A stretch of DNA of 64,000 nt from Gluconacetobacter takamatsuzukensis (GCF_014174275.1 NZ_JABEQK010000004.1:124001-188000), one strand, 5' to 3'. Counted from the stretch's first letter, positions 17,485 to 26,643 are shown. The notes: a model not told the origin generated them from the sequence alone. Translations and numbers: made by a program.

Positions 17485-18675
17485 GTGACGTTCGAGACCG
17501 ATGCCATCGTCCTGGGCGCGGGTGCGGCCGGGCTGATGGCGGCGCTGGCGGCCGGCCAGCGCGGGCGGCGGGTGGTGGTGCTGGACCATGCGGCCGAGGC
17601 GGGGCGCAAGATCCTGATTTCGGGCGGTGGGCGCTGCAATTTCACCAACCTGGATACGGATGCCGGGCGGTTCCTGTCCGGTAATCCGCATTTCGCCAAA
17701 TCGGCGCTGGCCCGTTTCCGTCCCGCCGACATTCTGGCGATGATCGGCCGGCATGGCATTGCGTGGCACGAGAAGACGCTGGGGCAATTGTTCTGCGACG
17801 GATCGGCGCGGCAGGTGGTGGCCATGCTGCTGGCGGAATGCGCGGCGGGGGGCGTGGATATCCGCCTGTCGCACCGGATCGTGAATGTTTCGGGCGGCGA
17901 GGGGTTTACGGTCGAGACCGATCGCGGGGTCTTTCGCGCGCCGTCGCTGGTGCTGGCGACCGGGGGGCTGTCGATTCCGCGCATGGGGGCGAGCGGGCTG
18001 TCGCATGCGCTGGCGCGCCAGTTCGGGCTGCGCGTGACGCCCACGGCGCCGGCCCTGGTGCCGCTGACGCTGGATGCGGTGGCCGATGGCTGGACGCGCG
18101 AGCTGGCCGGCGTTTCGCTGGAGGTGCTGGCCCAATGCGGCGGGGCGCGGTTTCGCGAATCGATGCTGTTTACCCATCGCGGCCTGTCCGGCCCGGCGAT
18201 CCTGCAGATTTCGTCCTATTGGGAGCCGGGGCGGGCGATCAGCCTGAACCTGCTGCCCGGCTGCGATGCCGGGGCGGTGCTGCGCGAGGCGAAGCGCCAG
18301 CGGCCACGGGTGGAGGGGCGGACGATGCTGGCCGGTCTGCTGCCGCAGCGTTTTGCCCAGGCGCTGGCGGCGCGGCATCTGCCGGAACGGCCGGTGGGCG
18401 ATGTTGCCGACGCCGTGCTGAACCGGCTGGGGCAGGTGCTGGCCGGCTGGAGCCTGATGCCGTCGGGCAGCGAGGGGTTTGCCAAGGCCGAGGTGACGCG
18501 CGGCGGCATCGATACCCGCAACCTGTCGTCGCGGACCATGGAGGCCGCGGCGGTGCCGGGCCTGTATGCGGTGGGCGAGGCGGTGGATGTGACCGGCTGG
18601 CTGGGGGGCTATAATTTCCAGTGGGCCTGGGCCAGCGGCCATGCGGCGGGATGTGCCATCGCCGGGAAAGGGTAG
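17485..18675 (+). CDS. HI0933/YhiN-family FAD-dependent oxidoreductase
   Basis: 396 residues with a GTG start (17485). The N-terminal FAD-binding motif is GAGAAGLMAALAAGQRG, followed by the family signature KILISGGGRCNFTN, and the C-terminal FAD motif is GLYAVGEAVDVTGWLGGYNFQWAWASG. This is the BaiN/HI0933 family of flavoproteins, whose physiological substrate is usually unknown. It sits directly after the GST gene. Confidence 0.9.
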   Translation: MTFETDAIVLGAGAAGLMAALAAGQRGRRVVVLDHAAEAGRKILISGGGRCNFTNLDTDAGRFLSGNPHFAKSALARFRPADILAMIGRHGIAWHEKTLGQLFCDGSARQVVAMLLAECAAGGVDIRLSHRIVNVSGGEGFTVETDRGVFRAPSLVLATGGLSIPRMGASGLSHALARQFGLRVTPTAPALVPLTLDAVADGWTRELAGVSLEVLAQCGGARFRESMLFTHRGLSGPAILQISSYWEPGRAISLNLLPGCDAGAVLREAKRQRPRVEGRTMLAGLLPQRFAQALAARHLPERPVGDVADAVLNRLGQVLAGWSLMPSGSEGFAKAEVTRGGIDTRNLSSRTMEAAAVPGLYAVGEAVDVTGWLGGYNFQWAWASGHAAGCAIAGKG

Positions 18676-18758
18676 CGCGGGCGGCGCAACCACCCGGTCC
18701 CGACGGCCGTTTCAGGCTGTGCGTTCAGGCTGTGTGCCTGTTTGAACGGGAGGGTGGA

Positions 18759-18989
18759 ATGGCGATCGATCGCATTGCGCGCGGGCTGGTGCTGGCCGGG
18801 CTAGTTGCCCTGGCCGGCTGCCAGGGGGTGGCGGAGGCCTATCCGCCGCCGCCGGGGACGCCGATTGCCGGGTATGGGTATCTCTGCAAGGCCGGGGTCT
18901 ATAGCTGCCATCTGCCGATGCAGGTGCCGCTGGGGGCGGCATGCTCATGCCCCGGGCTGGGGGCGCCGTCTTACGGGAACGTGCATTAG
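18759..18989 (+). CDS. Small predicted lipoprotein with conserved cysteines
   Basis: 76 residues. ATG 18759 is chosen for its GGGAGGGTGG ribosome site. A short basic N-terminus and hydrophobic segment end in the lipobox LVALAGC (Cys21 lipidated). The mature part is Pro-rich and then has four more cysteines (YLCKAGVYSC, AACSC) that could form two disulfides. I do not recognise a characterised family. The terminator-like hairpin at 18995-19027 follows at once. Confidence 0.7.
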   Translation: MAIDRIARGLVLAGLVALAGCQGVAEAYPPPPGTPIAGYGYLCKAGVYSCHLPMQVPLGAACSCPGLGAPSYGNVH

Positions 18990-18994
18990 GAGCG

Positions 18995-19027
18995 TGCGGG
19001 GAGGAGGGGGCCGCTCGCCTCCCCGCA
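18995..19027. terminator. Hairpin between convergent lipoprotein and sodC genes
   Basis: TGCGGGGAGG (18995-19004) and CCTCCCCGCA (19018-19027) form a perfect 10-bp stem with a 13-nt loop. It lies exactly between two convergent stop codons, fitting a bidirectional terminator. Only a weak T-rich tail (GTTGGGTTTATT) follows on the plus strand. Confidence 0.55.
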
Positions 19028-19037
19028 TGCGTTGGGT

Positions 19038-19580
19038 TTATTGGGCCAGGACCGCGCAGGCGGCGCGGTCGCCGGCGCCGCCGATGGGCTGGGTCTGGTA
19101 GTCGTCCGGCCTGGCGTGGATGACCAGCGATGCGCCGTCGGCGTCGAGCAGGGCGGGGCGGCCGCCATCGCCCTTGAAGGAGACCAGGGTCGAATACAGT
19201 TCGACCGTCGCGGTGCCGTCGGGGCCGACATGGATGTTCGGCAGGTCGCCGGCATCGTCGGCATTCGCGTTCAGCAGGCCGTGCACCGGCTTTGCGACAT
19301 CATGCGCGTGGACATGGCCGCCGGCGCTCTTGAACGCGGGCGGGGCGCAATTGCCTTTCTCGTGGAAATGCACGCCGTGCCAGCCGGGCGCGAGGCCCGT
19401 TGCGGCGATGCGCAGGATCACGCCCTTGGGGGCTTCCGTGACCTCGACCGTGCCGTGGGAGGCGCCGTCGGTGCCCTTGAGGTCGCCCGTCAGCCGGTCG
19501 GCCGCCAGGGCGGACCCCGGAAGGGTGAGCAGCCCCAGGCCGAGTGCCGCCAGCCGGTTCCTGCAGGAATGTGCCATCAT
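19038..19580 (-). CDS. sodC: Cu/Zn superoxide dismutase, periplasmic
   Basis: 180 residues. The signal peptide has core LAALGLGLLTLPGSALA, cut before ADRLTG. Copper/zinc ligands lie in HGVHFHEKGNC and in GGHVHAHD...HGLLNAND-like stretches. The disulfide cysteines are in KGNCAPP and DRAACAVL. The enzyme converts superoxide to peroxide in the periplasm. ATG 19580 is directly followed by a second ATG (19577), which has better spacing from GAGGAGA. It is the next gene downstream of the siderophore receptor on the same strand, 158 nt away; a GC palindrome at 19711-19726 lies between. Confidence 0.93.
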   Translation of the reverse strand: MMAHSCRNRLAALGLGLLTLPGSALAADRLTGDLKGTDGASHGTVEVTEAPKGVILRIAATGLAPGWHGVHFHEKGNCAPPAFKSAGGHVHAHDVAKPVHGLLNANADDAGDLPNIHVGPDGTATVELYSTLVSFKGDGGRPALLDADGASLVIHARPDDYQTQPIGGAGDRAACAVLAQ

Positions 19581-19738
19581 TGTCTCCTCGCGTTTCGTGC
19601 GGCCCGGCGTGGGCCGGGTCGCGCAATATCCTGAAAACCTAGCATCATTCGCGCGCCGGGTCCGGGGCGGGTTGTCGCGATCGGGCGCATTGACCGAAAC
19701 GTGACGTCGTCCCGCCCCGGGGCGGGGGGCGTGCGGGG

Positions 19739-22111
19739 TTACAGGTCCGCCGTGATCGAGAATTTGAACGTCCGGGGCATGCCTTGCAGCAGGAAGCCGC
19801 CGAAGGCCGAGGCCCAGTAGCGTGTATTGGCCAGGTTCTCGACGCCGAATCGGGCGGTCAGGGCCTTGTGGTCGACCAGGAACGTGTAGCGGGCGCCGAG
19901 GTCGAAGCGCGTCCAGCCCGGAACCCGCAGGGTGTTGGCGTTGTCGGCCCACTGGTGGCCGGTGCGGATGGCCTGGCCGGTCAGCGTGCCGCCCTTGAGG
20001 AACGGCAGGTCGTATTCGAGGTTGGCGTTGATGGTGTAGCCCGGCACGCCGATGGCGCGGTTGCCGTCATACATTCCGCCCGAGGTCCGCCGCTGGTTCG
20101 CGTCGATGATCGCCGTGCCGCCGTTGAAGCGCAGGCCCTTCGTGATCTCGCCGTTGACCGACCATTCGATGCCGCGATTGCGCTGCTGGCCGTCGACGGA
20201 AAAGATGGACTGCCCGCCATTGCCGTAGGGCACCGCGTAGGCATTGGGCTGGGCGATCTGGTAGAAGGCGAGGGAGGTGCTGAAGCGCCCGATATCGTAT
20301 TTCGCGCCGATTTCGTACTGGACCGTCTGGTAGGGCGGGAAGGTCTGCCCGAGATTGATGACATTGCCGCTGGCCTGCGGCCCCTGGGCCAGACCCTCGA
20401 TCCGGTTGAAATAGATGGACGTCTGGCGGGTGGGGTGCACCACCAGCCCGACGACGGGGGTGAAGGCATCCTGATTGTAGCGGGTGAAGTAGTTTCCGTA
20501 GCCGTAATCGTTCACCAGCATGTTCTGGTACCGGAAGCCGGCCGTCAGGGCCACGCGGTCGTCGAACGCGGAGACGGTGTCGGAGAAGAACAGGCTGTAG
20601 AGGCGGGTGTACCCGTCCTTCTGGGGATTGTTGACGTTGCCGCCCACGAAGGTCTCGGGCGCCGACTGCCGGTAGAAGGTCGGCCGGTAGAGGTTGGAGG
20701 CCAGCGACGTCAGCGAGAAGGCGTAGGCCGTGTCCTTTTCGGACCACAGGCCGGAGCCGCCGGCGTTGATCTCGTGCTTCAGCGGGCCGGTGGTGAAATG
20801 TGCCCGGATGCCGGCGCGCGTGCTCTCGTTGGTCTGCACGTAGGGGACGTACATCGAGCCGGCATTGGCGGCGCCTGTCGCGGCGTTGGTGACGGTCAGG
20901 GTCGAATAATTCCCCTTCTCGTTGCCGCCTAGGCCGCCGAAGGCCGCGTAGGCCGTCAGGTGCTTGGAGAAATCATGCTCCACGTTGAGCATGCCGAAAA
21001 TGTAGTTCAGCTCGGTATAGGTCCAGGGCTGGCCGTAATTGCTGGAGGGAGAGGGGGCGCGCGGGACGTTCGTCAGACCCGAGCCCAGCAGTACGCCGGG
21101 GCGGCCCTGTTCGACGCCCTGGTTTTCGTAATCCATGTCCAGCGTCACGCGCGTTGCGCCGTCGCGGCTGCGCCAGTCGAAGCCGCCGCCGACGGCGACC
21201 GAATGGCGGCGTTCCAAGTCGATTGCGGTCTGGCCGCTCTTGCCCGCGACGTTGATACGGATGCCGAACTGGTTGTCGGCGCCGAAACGGCGGCCGACAT
21301 CGATATTGCCGCCGCCCATGCCGGCACTTTCGTAATCGCCGGTAAGGCGTGTGACCGGGGTGTCGTCGGCGTGCTTGAACATCAGGTTGATGTTGCCGCC
21401 GATCGAGGAGCCGCCGGGGGCCGCGCCGTTGAGGAAGGCGCTGGCGCCGTTGAGCACCTGCACCTGGTCGTAGAGCTGCGGCGAGACGAGCTGGCGCGGC
21501 ACGATGCCGTACAGACCGTTGATCGACACGTCGTCGCCATAGACGGGGAAGCCGCGAATCACGAACTGCTCGGAGAAATTGCCGTAGCCGTAGGTGGTGC
21601 GCACCGATGGATCGTTCTCCAGCACCTGGCCGAGCGTCTGCGACTGCTGGTTCAGGATCAGCGCCGAGGTGTAGCTGCGGACGTTGAAGGGCACGTCCAG
21701 CCCCTTCTTGGTGCCGAGCGCGCCGAGCTGGCCGCCGGAGATGACTTCCATCTGGTTGCGGCGCTTGGCCTGCACGACGATCTGCTCGTCGGTCGGGGGC
21801 GCGCCGGTCGCGGGCGTGGCGGGCGCGGCCGCCGTGGCGGTCGCCGGGCTGGCGGCCGGATGGGGCGCCGGTGTGGAAGTAGGGGCGATTTTGGCCGGCT
21901 TTCGGCCGCCGGCCGCGATCGGCGCCTGGTCCTGGGCCGATGCGAGGGCGGGCATGGACACCGACAGCATCAGCATCGTTGAGCAGGCCGCGGTGCGGCG
22001 GAGGGAACCGAGAATGGAACGAGCGTGCACGAGCGGCCTCAATGGACAAGCCTTGAAAGGAGGGGACACATACGCGCGAATGAGAACGGGTCGCAATACG
22101 GTGTGGGTCAT
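19739..22111 (-). CDS. TonB-dependent siderophore receptor
   Basis: About 790 residues from the only plausible ATG (22111). The leader ends MLMLSVSMPALASA, then comes an Ala/Pro/Thr-rich spacer and the plug (EQIVVQAKRR, GQVLENDPSVRTTYGYGNFSE, FVIRGFPVYGDDVSINGLYG, VQVLNGASAFLNGAAPGGSSIGG). The barrel has the TonB-receptor end region VENLANTRYWASAFGG and finishes with a short ADL tail. Ferrichrome/hydroxamate-type uptake is likely from the downstream-module context, but the ligand is not certain. The start is doubtful: a Fur-like site lies inside the first codons, so a TTG at 22042 or GTG at 22069 may be used instead. It is divergent from the DUF3649-like/PepSY/DUF3325 set. Confidence 0.9.
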   Translation of the reverse strand: MTHTVLRPVLIRAYVSPPFKACPLRPLVHARSILGSLRRTAACSTMLMLSVSMPALASAQDQAPIAAGGRKPAKIAPTSTPAPHPAASPATATAAAPATPATGAPPTDEQIVVQAKRRNQMEVISGGQLGALGTKKGLDVPFNVRSYTSALILNQQSQTLGQVLENDPSVRTTYGYGNFSEQFVIRGFPVYGDDVSINGLYGIVPRQLVSPQLYDQVQVLNGASAFLNGAAPGGSSIGGNINLMFKHADDTPVTRLTGDYESAGMGGGNIDVGRRFGADNQFGIRINVAGKSGQTAIDLERRHSVAVGGGFDWRSRDGATRVTLDMDYENQGVEQGRPGVLLGSGLTNVPRAPSPSSNYGQPWTYTELNYIFGMLNVEHDFSKHLTAYAAFGGLGGNEKGNYSTLTVTNAATGAANAGSMYVPYVQTNESTRAGIRAHFTTGPLKHEINAGGSGLWSEKDTAYAFSLTSLASNLYRPTFYRQSAPETFVGGNVNNPQKDGYTRLYSLFFSDTVSAFDDRVALTAGFRYQNMLVNDYGYGNYFTRYNQDAFTPVVGLVVHPTRQTSIYFNRIEGLAQGPQASGNVINLGQTFPPYQTVQYEIGAKYDIGRFSTSLAFYQIAQPNAYAVPYGNGGQSIFSVDGQQRNRGIEWSVNGEITKGLRFNGGTAIIDANQRRTSGGMYDGNRAIGVPGYTINANLEYDLPFLKGGTLTGQAIRTGHQWADNANTLRVPGWTRFDLGARYTFLVDHKALTARFGVENLANTRYWASAFGGFLLQGMPRTFKFSITADL
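22076..22098. promoter_or_regulatory. Fur-box-like sequence near divergent iron genes
   Basis: GCGAATGAGAAC followed by GGGTCGCAATA resembles the GCGAATGAGAA-type half of Fur boxes seen upstream of many TonB receptors (family knowledge). The ATG-to-ATG gap of the divergent genes is only 48 nt, so regulatory DNA probably extends into what looks like the receptor's 5' coding sequence. A second similar half, GCGAATGACTC, is at 22163-22173. Confidence 0.35.
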
Positions 22112-22159
22112 GAAGCGGTCTTCGTGATATTCTCCACAGCGATGTTGCCCGAAAGACAC

Positions 22160-22453
22160 ATGCGAATGACTCTTAAATTCACCGGAAAAGCGCGGTCCGC
22201 GACGGGGGGACTCTGGAAGCGGTGGCTCGGCCGCTTCGTGGTGGGGGTGGGCTGCGCCTATCTCTGCGCGGTGGGATTCCTCTTTTTCATGTCCGGCTCC
22301 TCGGGGCGACTCGATGCGAGTCTGGCCCAGAGCATCGTGGTCGGTGGGTTGCCGCTGCTGATCGTCGCGCTGTTTGCGCTGCCGGGGCGTGGGACGGGGC
22401 CGTCGGTCCTTGCGATGCTTGCCGTGGCGTTGCCGCATCCGACCCTGTTCTGA
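22160..22453 (+). CDS. Small inner-membrane protein, DUF3649-like, of siderophore module
   Basis: 97 residues with two hydrophobic segments (FVVGVGCAYLCAVGFLFF and SIVVGGLPLLIVALFAL). Start choices are ATG 22142, 22160 and 22166; 22160 is taken with GAAAG upstream. Its stop overlaps the next ATG (TGATG at 22451-22455). The position, first in a set with PepSY and DUF3325 genes and divergent from a siderophore receptor, matches the DUF3649 proteins of such modules. Sequence similarity alone is not decisive. Function unknown. Confidence 0.7.
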   Translation: MRMTLKFTGKARSATGGLWKRWLGRFVVGVGCAYLCAVGFLFFMSGSSGRLDASLAQSIVVGGLPLLIVALFALPGRGTGPSVLAMLAVALPHPTLF

Positions 22454-23910
22454 TGCGCGATGTCCTGCGGACCCGGATGGGGTGGCTGCATGCCTGGGTC
22501 GGCTTTGTCGGCGGGCTGGTTCTGGTGGTGGCGTTTACCGGTGGCACGCTTGCGCTGTTCGATACCGAGATCACGCGCTGGATGCAGCCGGAACTGGCGG
22601 CGCTGCCTGCCGCCGCCATGACCGGCCAGGCGCTGGACCATGCGGGCGCGCAGGTGTGGGCGCTGCGCGAGAAGGGGCAGATCGTGTTCCTGAACCTGCC
22701 GTCGGCGCGCGACCCGGTGCTGCGGATTCTCCATTATGACGGGCATGCGTTCGTCGGGCCGGTGCTGGACCCGCGCGACGGGGTCGAGGTGAAGAGCCGT
22801 GCGACGGAGGGCGGGCAATTGTTCTTCGACCTGCACCAGTCGCTGTATCGCGGGCCGGTCTGGGGTAATCTGATGACGGAAGCCGCAGGCATCGGGCTGA
22901 TCGTCGCCGTGATTTCGGGCGTGATCATCCACTGGCGGAACCTCGTGCCTGACCTGCTGCTGTTCCGGCCCTTCGCGGCGCCCGGGCGGGCGTGGCTGGA
23001 CGCGCATATCATGGCGGGGGTGCTACTGCTGCCGTTCGTCACCATGATGGCCTATACGGGGGCCGTCATCCACGCGCCCCGGCTGTTCCCGATGATCGGG
23101 GCCGGCCATGCCGCCAAGGCGGCGAGCCGGGCCGGTGGCGGGGAGCGGCGCGATGGGGGGGCCTATGCGCCGTTGGCCCCGATCTTCGCGCAGGCGGAGG
23201 AGATTTTCGGGCGGGGGCGGATCGGCTTCGTGATGTTCGGCAGCGGCACGGTCTCCTTCTACAGGGCGGATGCGGCGGATTTTGCGATGACGCGGGACCA
23301 TGCCGATTTCTCGGCCGTCGATGGCAAGCTGGTGGGGGTGACGCGCGTCGGGCATGGGATGCGGCGGCTGGATGGCGCCATGCGGGGGCTGCATTTCATC
23401 CGCTGGGGGACGCCGGGGCTTCGCTGGCTGTATTTCGTGGGGGGTGTCGTCGGCAGCATGATGATGTCGGCGGGGCTGGTGCTCTTTCTCATGAAGCATC
23501 GGCGGGGGCAGGGCGGCGGGGTCATGCTCGGCCTGGCGGAGACGCTGGCGCTGGCGGTCACGCTGGGCCTGCCGCTTGCGGCGCTGGGGTTCCTGTGGGG
23601 CAATCGGCTGCTGCCGGCGGACCTAGCGCATCGGGCGGAGCTGGAGACGCGCATCTTCTTTCTGCTGTGGCTGGGGGCGCTGGTGCATGCCGCCCTGCGC
23701 TGCTTTCGCGGGGCTGTCCGCCATGGGTGGCGGGAGCAGGCTTGCGGGATTGCGGTGCTGGGCTGTGCGTTGCCGTTTCTCGATATCGTGTCACGCTCTG
23801 GGACGGGGGTGAGGCTGCATTGGGATCTCTATCTGGGGGTGGATGCCTGCGCGCTGGGGTTCGGGCTGCTGGCCCTGTGGGGGCAGCGCATGATGGTGCG
23901 GGCGCGATGA
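22453..23910 (+). CDS. PepSY-associated TM-helix protein (PiuB-like iron-regulated membrane protein)
   Basis: 485 residues. The first helix follows RMGWLHAWVGFVGGLVLVVAFTGG, the conserved opening of PepSY_TM proteins. Large periplasmic loops contain DLHQSLY, GGVVGSMMMSAG and the HFIRW motif, with four to six further helices and histidines placed for haem ligation. Members of this family include siderophore-iron reductases such as FsrB/PiuB-like proteins, so reduction or release of siderophore iron at the inner membrane is the likely role (inference). It overlaps its neighbours by 1 and 4 nt, showing an operon. Confidence 0.88.
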   Translation: MRDVLRTRMGWLHAWVGFVGGLVLVVAFTGGTLALFDTEITRWMQPELAALPAAAMTGQALDHAGAQVWALREKGQIVFLNLPSARDPVLRILHYDGHAFVGPVLDPRDGVEVKSRATEGGQLFFDLHQSLYRGPVWGNLMTEAAGIGLIVAVISGVIIHWRNLVPDLLLFRPFAAPGRAWLDAHIMAGVLLLPFVTMMAYTGAVIHAPRLFPMIGAGHAAKAASRAGGGERRDGGAYAPLAPIFAQAEEIFGRGRIGFVMFGSGTVSFYRADAADFAMTRDHADFSAVDGKLVGVTRVGHGMRRLDGAMRGLHFIRWGTPGLRWLYFVGGVVGSMMMSAGLVLFLMKHRRGQGGGVMLGLAETLALAVTLGLPLAALGFLWGNRLLPADLAHRAELETRIFFLLWLGALVHAALRCFRGAVRHGWREQACGIAVLGCALPFLDIVSRSGTGVRLHWDLYLGVDACALGFGLLALWGQRMMVRAR

Positions 23911-24182
23911 TCGTCCTGGCCTCGCTGGTCTGCTGGGGGCTGGCGCTGCTGGGGCACGGGTTGCTTCAGCCGAAAATCCGGCGGCTTCTGCATGTCGGGG
24001 ACGGGCGTCGGGGCATGCTGCGGGTGATGCGGCTGGGTCTGCCGCTGGTGGCGCTGGCGGTGTCTGCGCGGTTGGACATGCCGCTTGCGATCCTGGTCTG
24101 GGTGGGCACGTTTTCGGTCGGTGGGCTGCTGGCCGGTGGCGCGCTGGCGGCGGTGGCGGTGTATCGGCGGGGTGGGTGCTGA
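23907..24182 (+). CDS. DUF3325-like small membrane protein
   Basis: 91 residues with three hydrophobic segments, opening MIVLASLVCWGLALLGHGLLQPK. The ATG overlaps the PepSY stop (ATGA at 23907-23910). DUF3325 proteins typically close the DUF3649/PepSY siderophore module. No catalytic motif is visible; perhaps a subunit of the reductase-like complex. Confidence 0.75.
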   Translation: MIVLASLVCWGLALLGHGLLQPKIRRLLHVGDGRRGMLRVMRLGLPLVALAVSARLDMPLAILVWVGTFSVGGLLAGGALAAVAVYRRGGC

Positions 24183-24313
24183 CCCGTATCGGTGGGTTGG
24201 TATGGCATTTGCCGCGTGGCGGCCCCATTTCTGTCCGTGGCCGTGATATCGGACGCGTGGTCATGGGGCCGGCGGATGGCGGCGCGGACGGGATGCGGGA
24301 CGGGCGGGGCGGC

Positions 24314-25666
24314 ATGGCAGGCAGGCGGGATGGGCTGGAAAGCGGGGATCTGTTTGGTGGGCCGCCCGTGGAGGCGCGTCGCGGGCGTGCGGCGCCGGCG
24401 CGTACCCAGCCGCTGGCCGACCGGCTGCGCCCGGCATCGCTGGACGAGGTGGTGGGGCAGGATCATCTTCTGGGGCCGGAGGGCGCGTTGCGGCGCATGC
24501 TGGACCGGGGGACGCTGGCCAGCCTGATCCTGTGGGGCGGGCCGGGGGTGGGCAAGACGACCATCGCCCGCCTGCTGGCCGATGCGGCGGGGCTGCGTTT
24601 CGTGCAGATTTCGGCCGTTTTCTCGGGCGTTGCGGATCTGAAGCGGGTGTTCGAGGAGGCGCGGCAGCGGGCGGCCGCCGGGCAGGGGACGCTGCTGTTC
24701 GTGGATGAGATCCATCGCTTCAACCGCGCCCAGCAGGACGGATTCCTGCCCGTGGTCGAAGATGGGACGGTGGTGCTGGTGGGGGCGACGACGGAAAACC
24801 CGTCCTTCGCGCTGAACGGCGCGCTGCTGTCGCGCTGCCAGGTGATGGTGTTGCGCCGGCTGGACGACGAGGCGCTGGAGCGGCTGCTGTGCCGGGCCGA
24901 GGCCGAGCGGGGGCGGCCGTTGCCGCTGACGCCGGACGGGCGGGCGACCCTGCGGGCGATGGCCGACGGGGACGGGCGGTATCTGCTGAACATGGTCGAG
25001 CAGGTTCTGGCACTGCCCGACGACCGGCCGCTGGATGGGCAGGGGCTTTCCAGCCTGCTGGCGCGGCGTGCGATGTTGTACGACAAGGATCGCGAGGAAC
25101 ATTACAACCTGATCTCGGCGCTGCATAAATCGCTGCGCGGCTCCGACCCCAATGCGGCGCTGTACTGGTTTGCGCGCATGCTGGAAGGGGGCGAGGACCC
25201 GCGCTTTATCGCGCGGCGGCTGACGCGGTTCGCGGCCGAGGATGTGGGCATGGCCGATCCGCAGGCGCTGCCGCTGGCCGTGGCGGCGTGGGAGACCTAT
25301 GAGCGACTCGGCTCGCCCGAGGGGGAGCTGGCGCTGGCGCAACTGGTCGTTCATCTGGGCACCGCGCCGAAATCGAATGCCGTCTACAGCGCCTACAAGG
25401 CGGCGCGGCGGCTGGCGAAGGCGACCGGGAGCCTGATGCCGCCGGCCCATATCCTGAACGCGCCGACCGGGCTGATGAAAGATCTCGGCTACGGCAAGGG
25501 ATATGAATACGACCATGATGCGGAGGAAGGATTTTCCGGCCAGAACTACTTCCCCGACGGCATGCGGCGCGAATCGCTGTATCGGCCGAGCGGGCGCGGA
25601 TTCGAGGCCGAGATCGCGCGACGGCTGGACAGGTGGGCCAGACTGCGGGAAAGCCGTCAGTCATGA
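24314..25666 (+). CDS. rarA: Replication-associated recombination protein RarA (MgsA), AAA+ ATPase
   Basis: 450 residues from ATG 24314, close to the usual length of about 447. The N-terminus has PLADRLRPASLDEVVGQDHLLG, then Walker A GGPGVGKTT, Walker B LLFVDEIHRFN and sensor 1 GATTENPSF. The C-terminal tetramerisation region includes DREEHYNLISALHKSLRGSDPNAALYW. RarA acts at stalled replication forks. The frame is open to 24176, but the upstream part is Gly/Arg-rich and poorly conserved. It overlaps the next gene by 4 nt (ATGA, 25663-25666). Confidence 0.93.
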   Translation: MAGRRDGLESGDLFGGPPVEARRGRAAPARTQPLADRLRPASLDEVVGQDHLLGPEGALRRMLDRGTLASLILWGGPGVGKTTIARLLADAAGLRFVQISAVFSGVADLKRVFEEARQRAAAGQGTLLFVDEIHRFNRAQQDGFLPVVEDGTVVLVGATTENPSFALNGALLSRCQVMVLRRLDDEALERLLCRAEAERGRPLPLTPDGRATLRAMADGDGRYLLNMVEQVLALPDDRPLDGQGLSSLLARRAMLYDKDREEHYNLISALHKSLRGSDPNAALYWFARMLEGGEDPRFIARRLTRFAAEDVGMADPQALPLAVAAWETYERLGSPEGELALAQLVVHLGTAPKSNAVYSAYKAARRLAKATGSLMPPAHILNAPTGLMKDLGYGKGYEYDHDAEEGFSGQNYFPDGMRRESLYRPSGRGFEAEIARRLDRWARLRESRQS

Positions 25667-26640
25667 GTGTAGTGACCCTGACCGTCAGCGATGACGAAGC
25701 CGATATCCGCCTCGACCGCTGGTTTCGCCGCCATTATCCCCACCTGACCCAGGGGGCCTTGCAGAAACTGTGCCGCACCGGGCAGGTGCGGGTGGATGGC
25801 AAGCGTGCCGATACCTCGACCCGGCTTGTGCCCGGGCAGGCGGTGCGCGTGCCGCCGATCCCTGCCGCCGCGCGGCCTGCCCCGCCGCCCCGGCCGGTGC
25901 TGGACGACCGGCTGGTGCGCGAGATCCGCGGCATGGTGCTGTACAGCGATGCGCAGGTCATTGTCCTGAACAAGCCCGCCGGGCTGGCGGTGCAGGGCGG
26001 GCCGGGCATCGTGCATCATGTCGACGGCATGCTGGATGCGCTGAAGGAGAATGACGACGATCCGCGCCCCCGCCTGGTGCACCGGATCGACCGGGATACG
26101 TCGGGCCTGCTGCTGCTGGCGCGCACGCCCGGCGTGGCGGCGAAGCTGGCGGCCGCCTTTCGTGGACGCGATGTGCGCAAGACCTACTGGGCGGTCGTGG
26201 TCGGCCGGCCCACGCCGGCCAGCGGCGTGATCGACCAGCCGCTGGCGCGGCTGGGGGTGGGGCCGGGCGCGCTGACCGTGGTGGCGTCGCGCAAGGACGA
26301 GGATGCGGCCCACGCGCTGTCGGAATACGAGGTTCTGGATGCCGCCGGGCGCCGCCTGTCCTGGCTGGCGCTGTCGCCGCTGACGGGGCGGACGCACCAG
26401 CTGCGCGTGCATTGCGAGGCGCTGGGGACGCCGATCCTGGGCGATCCGAAATATGGCGGCGATGCCGCGCATCCGGAGGGGTTCGTCGACCGGCTGCACC
26501 TGCATGCGCGGTCGCTGGACCTGCCGCATCCGGCGGGCGGGCGCTTGCAGGTGTCGGCCGAACTGCCGCCCCATATGCGCGAGACCTTCCGGCAGCTTGG
26601 CTTTACCGCTGGCGCCACGCCGGCTGCGCGGCGGGTCTGA
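25663..26640 (+). CDS. rluC: Ribosomal large-subunit pseudouridine synthase, RluC family
   Basis: 325 residues. The S4-like RNA-binding domain is at residues 10-60 (RLDRWFRRHYPHLTQGALQKLCRTGQVRVDG). The catalytic domain has HRIDRDTSGLLLLAR with the essential Asp, and later LTGRTHQLRVHCEALG. It modifies uridines in 23S rRNA; RluC specificity (positions 955/2504/2580 in E. coli) is by family similarity. It is coupled to rarA by overlap and followed 3 nt later by asmA. Confidence 0.9.
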   Translation: MSVVTLTVSDDEADIRLDRWFRRHYPHLTQGALQKLCRTGQVRVDGKRADTSTRLVPGQAVRVPPIPAAARPAPPPRPVLDDRLVREIRGMVLYSDAQVIVLNKPAGLAVQGGPGIVHHVDGMLDALKENDDDPRPRLVHRIDRDTSGLLLLARTPGVAAKLAAAFRGRDVRKTYWAVVVGRPTPASGVIDQPLARLGVGPGALTVVASRKDEDAAHALSEYEVLDAAGRRLSWLALSPLTGRTHQLRVHCEALGTPILGDPKYGGDAAHPEGFVDRLHLHARSLDLPHPAGGRLQVSAELPPHMRETFRQLGFTAGATPAARRV

Positions 26641-26643
26641 GCC

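Noticed and set aside
22112-22438. N-terminal extension of the second receptor to 22438
   Set aside because: It would overlap the divergent DUF3649-like gene and has basic, low-complexity sequence without a start signal.
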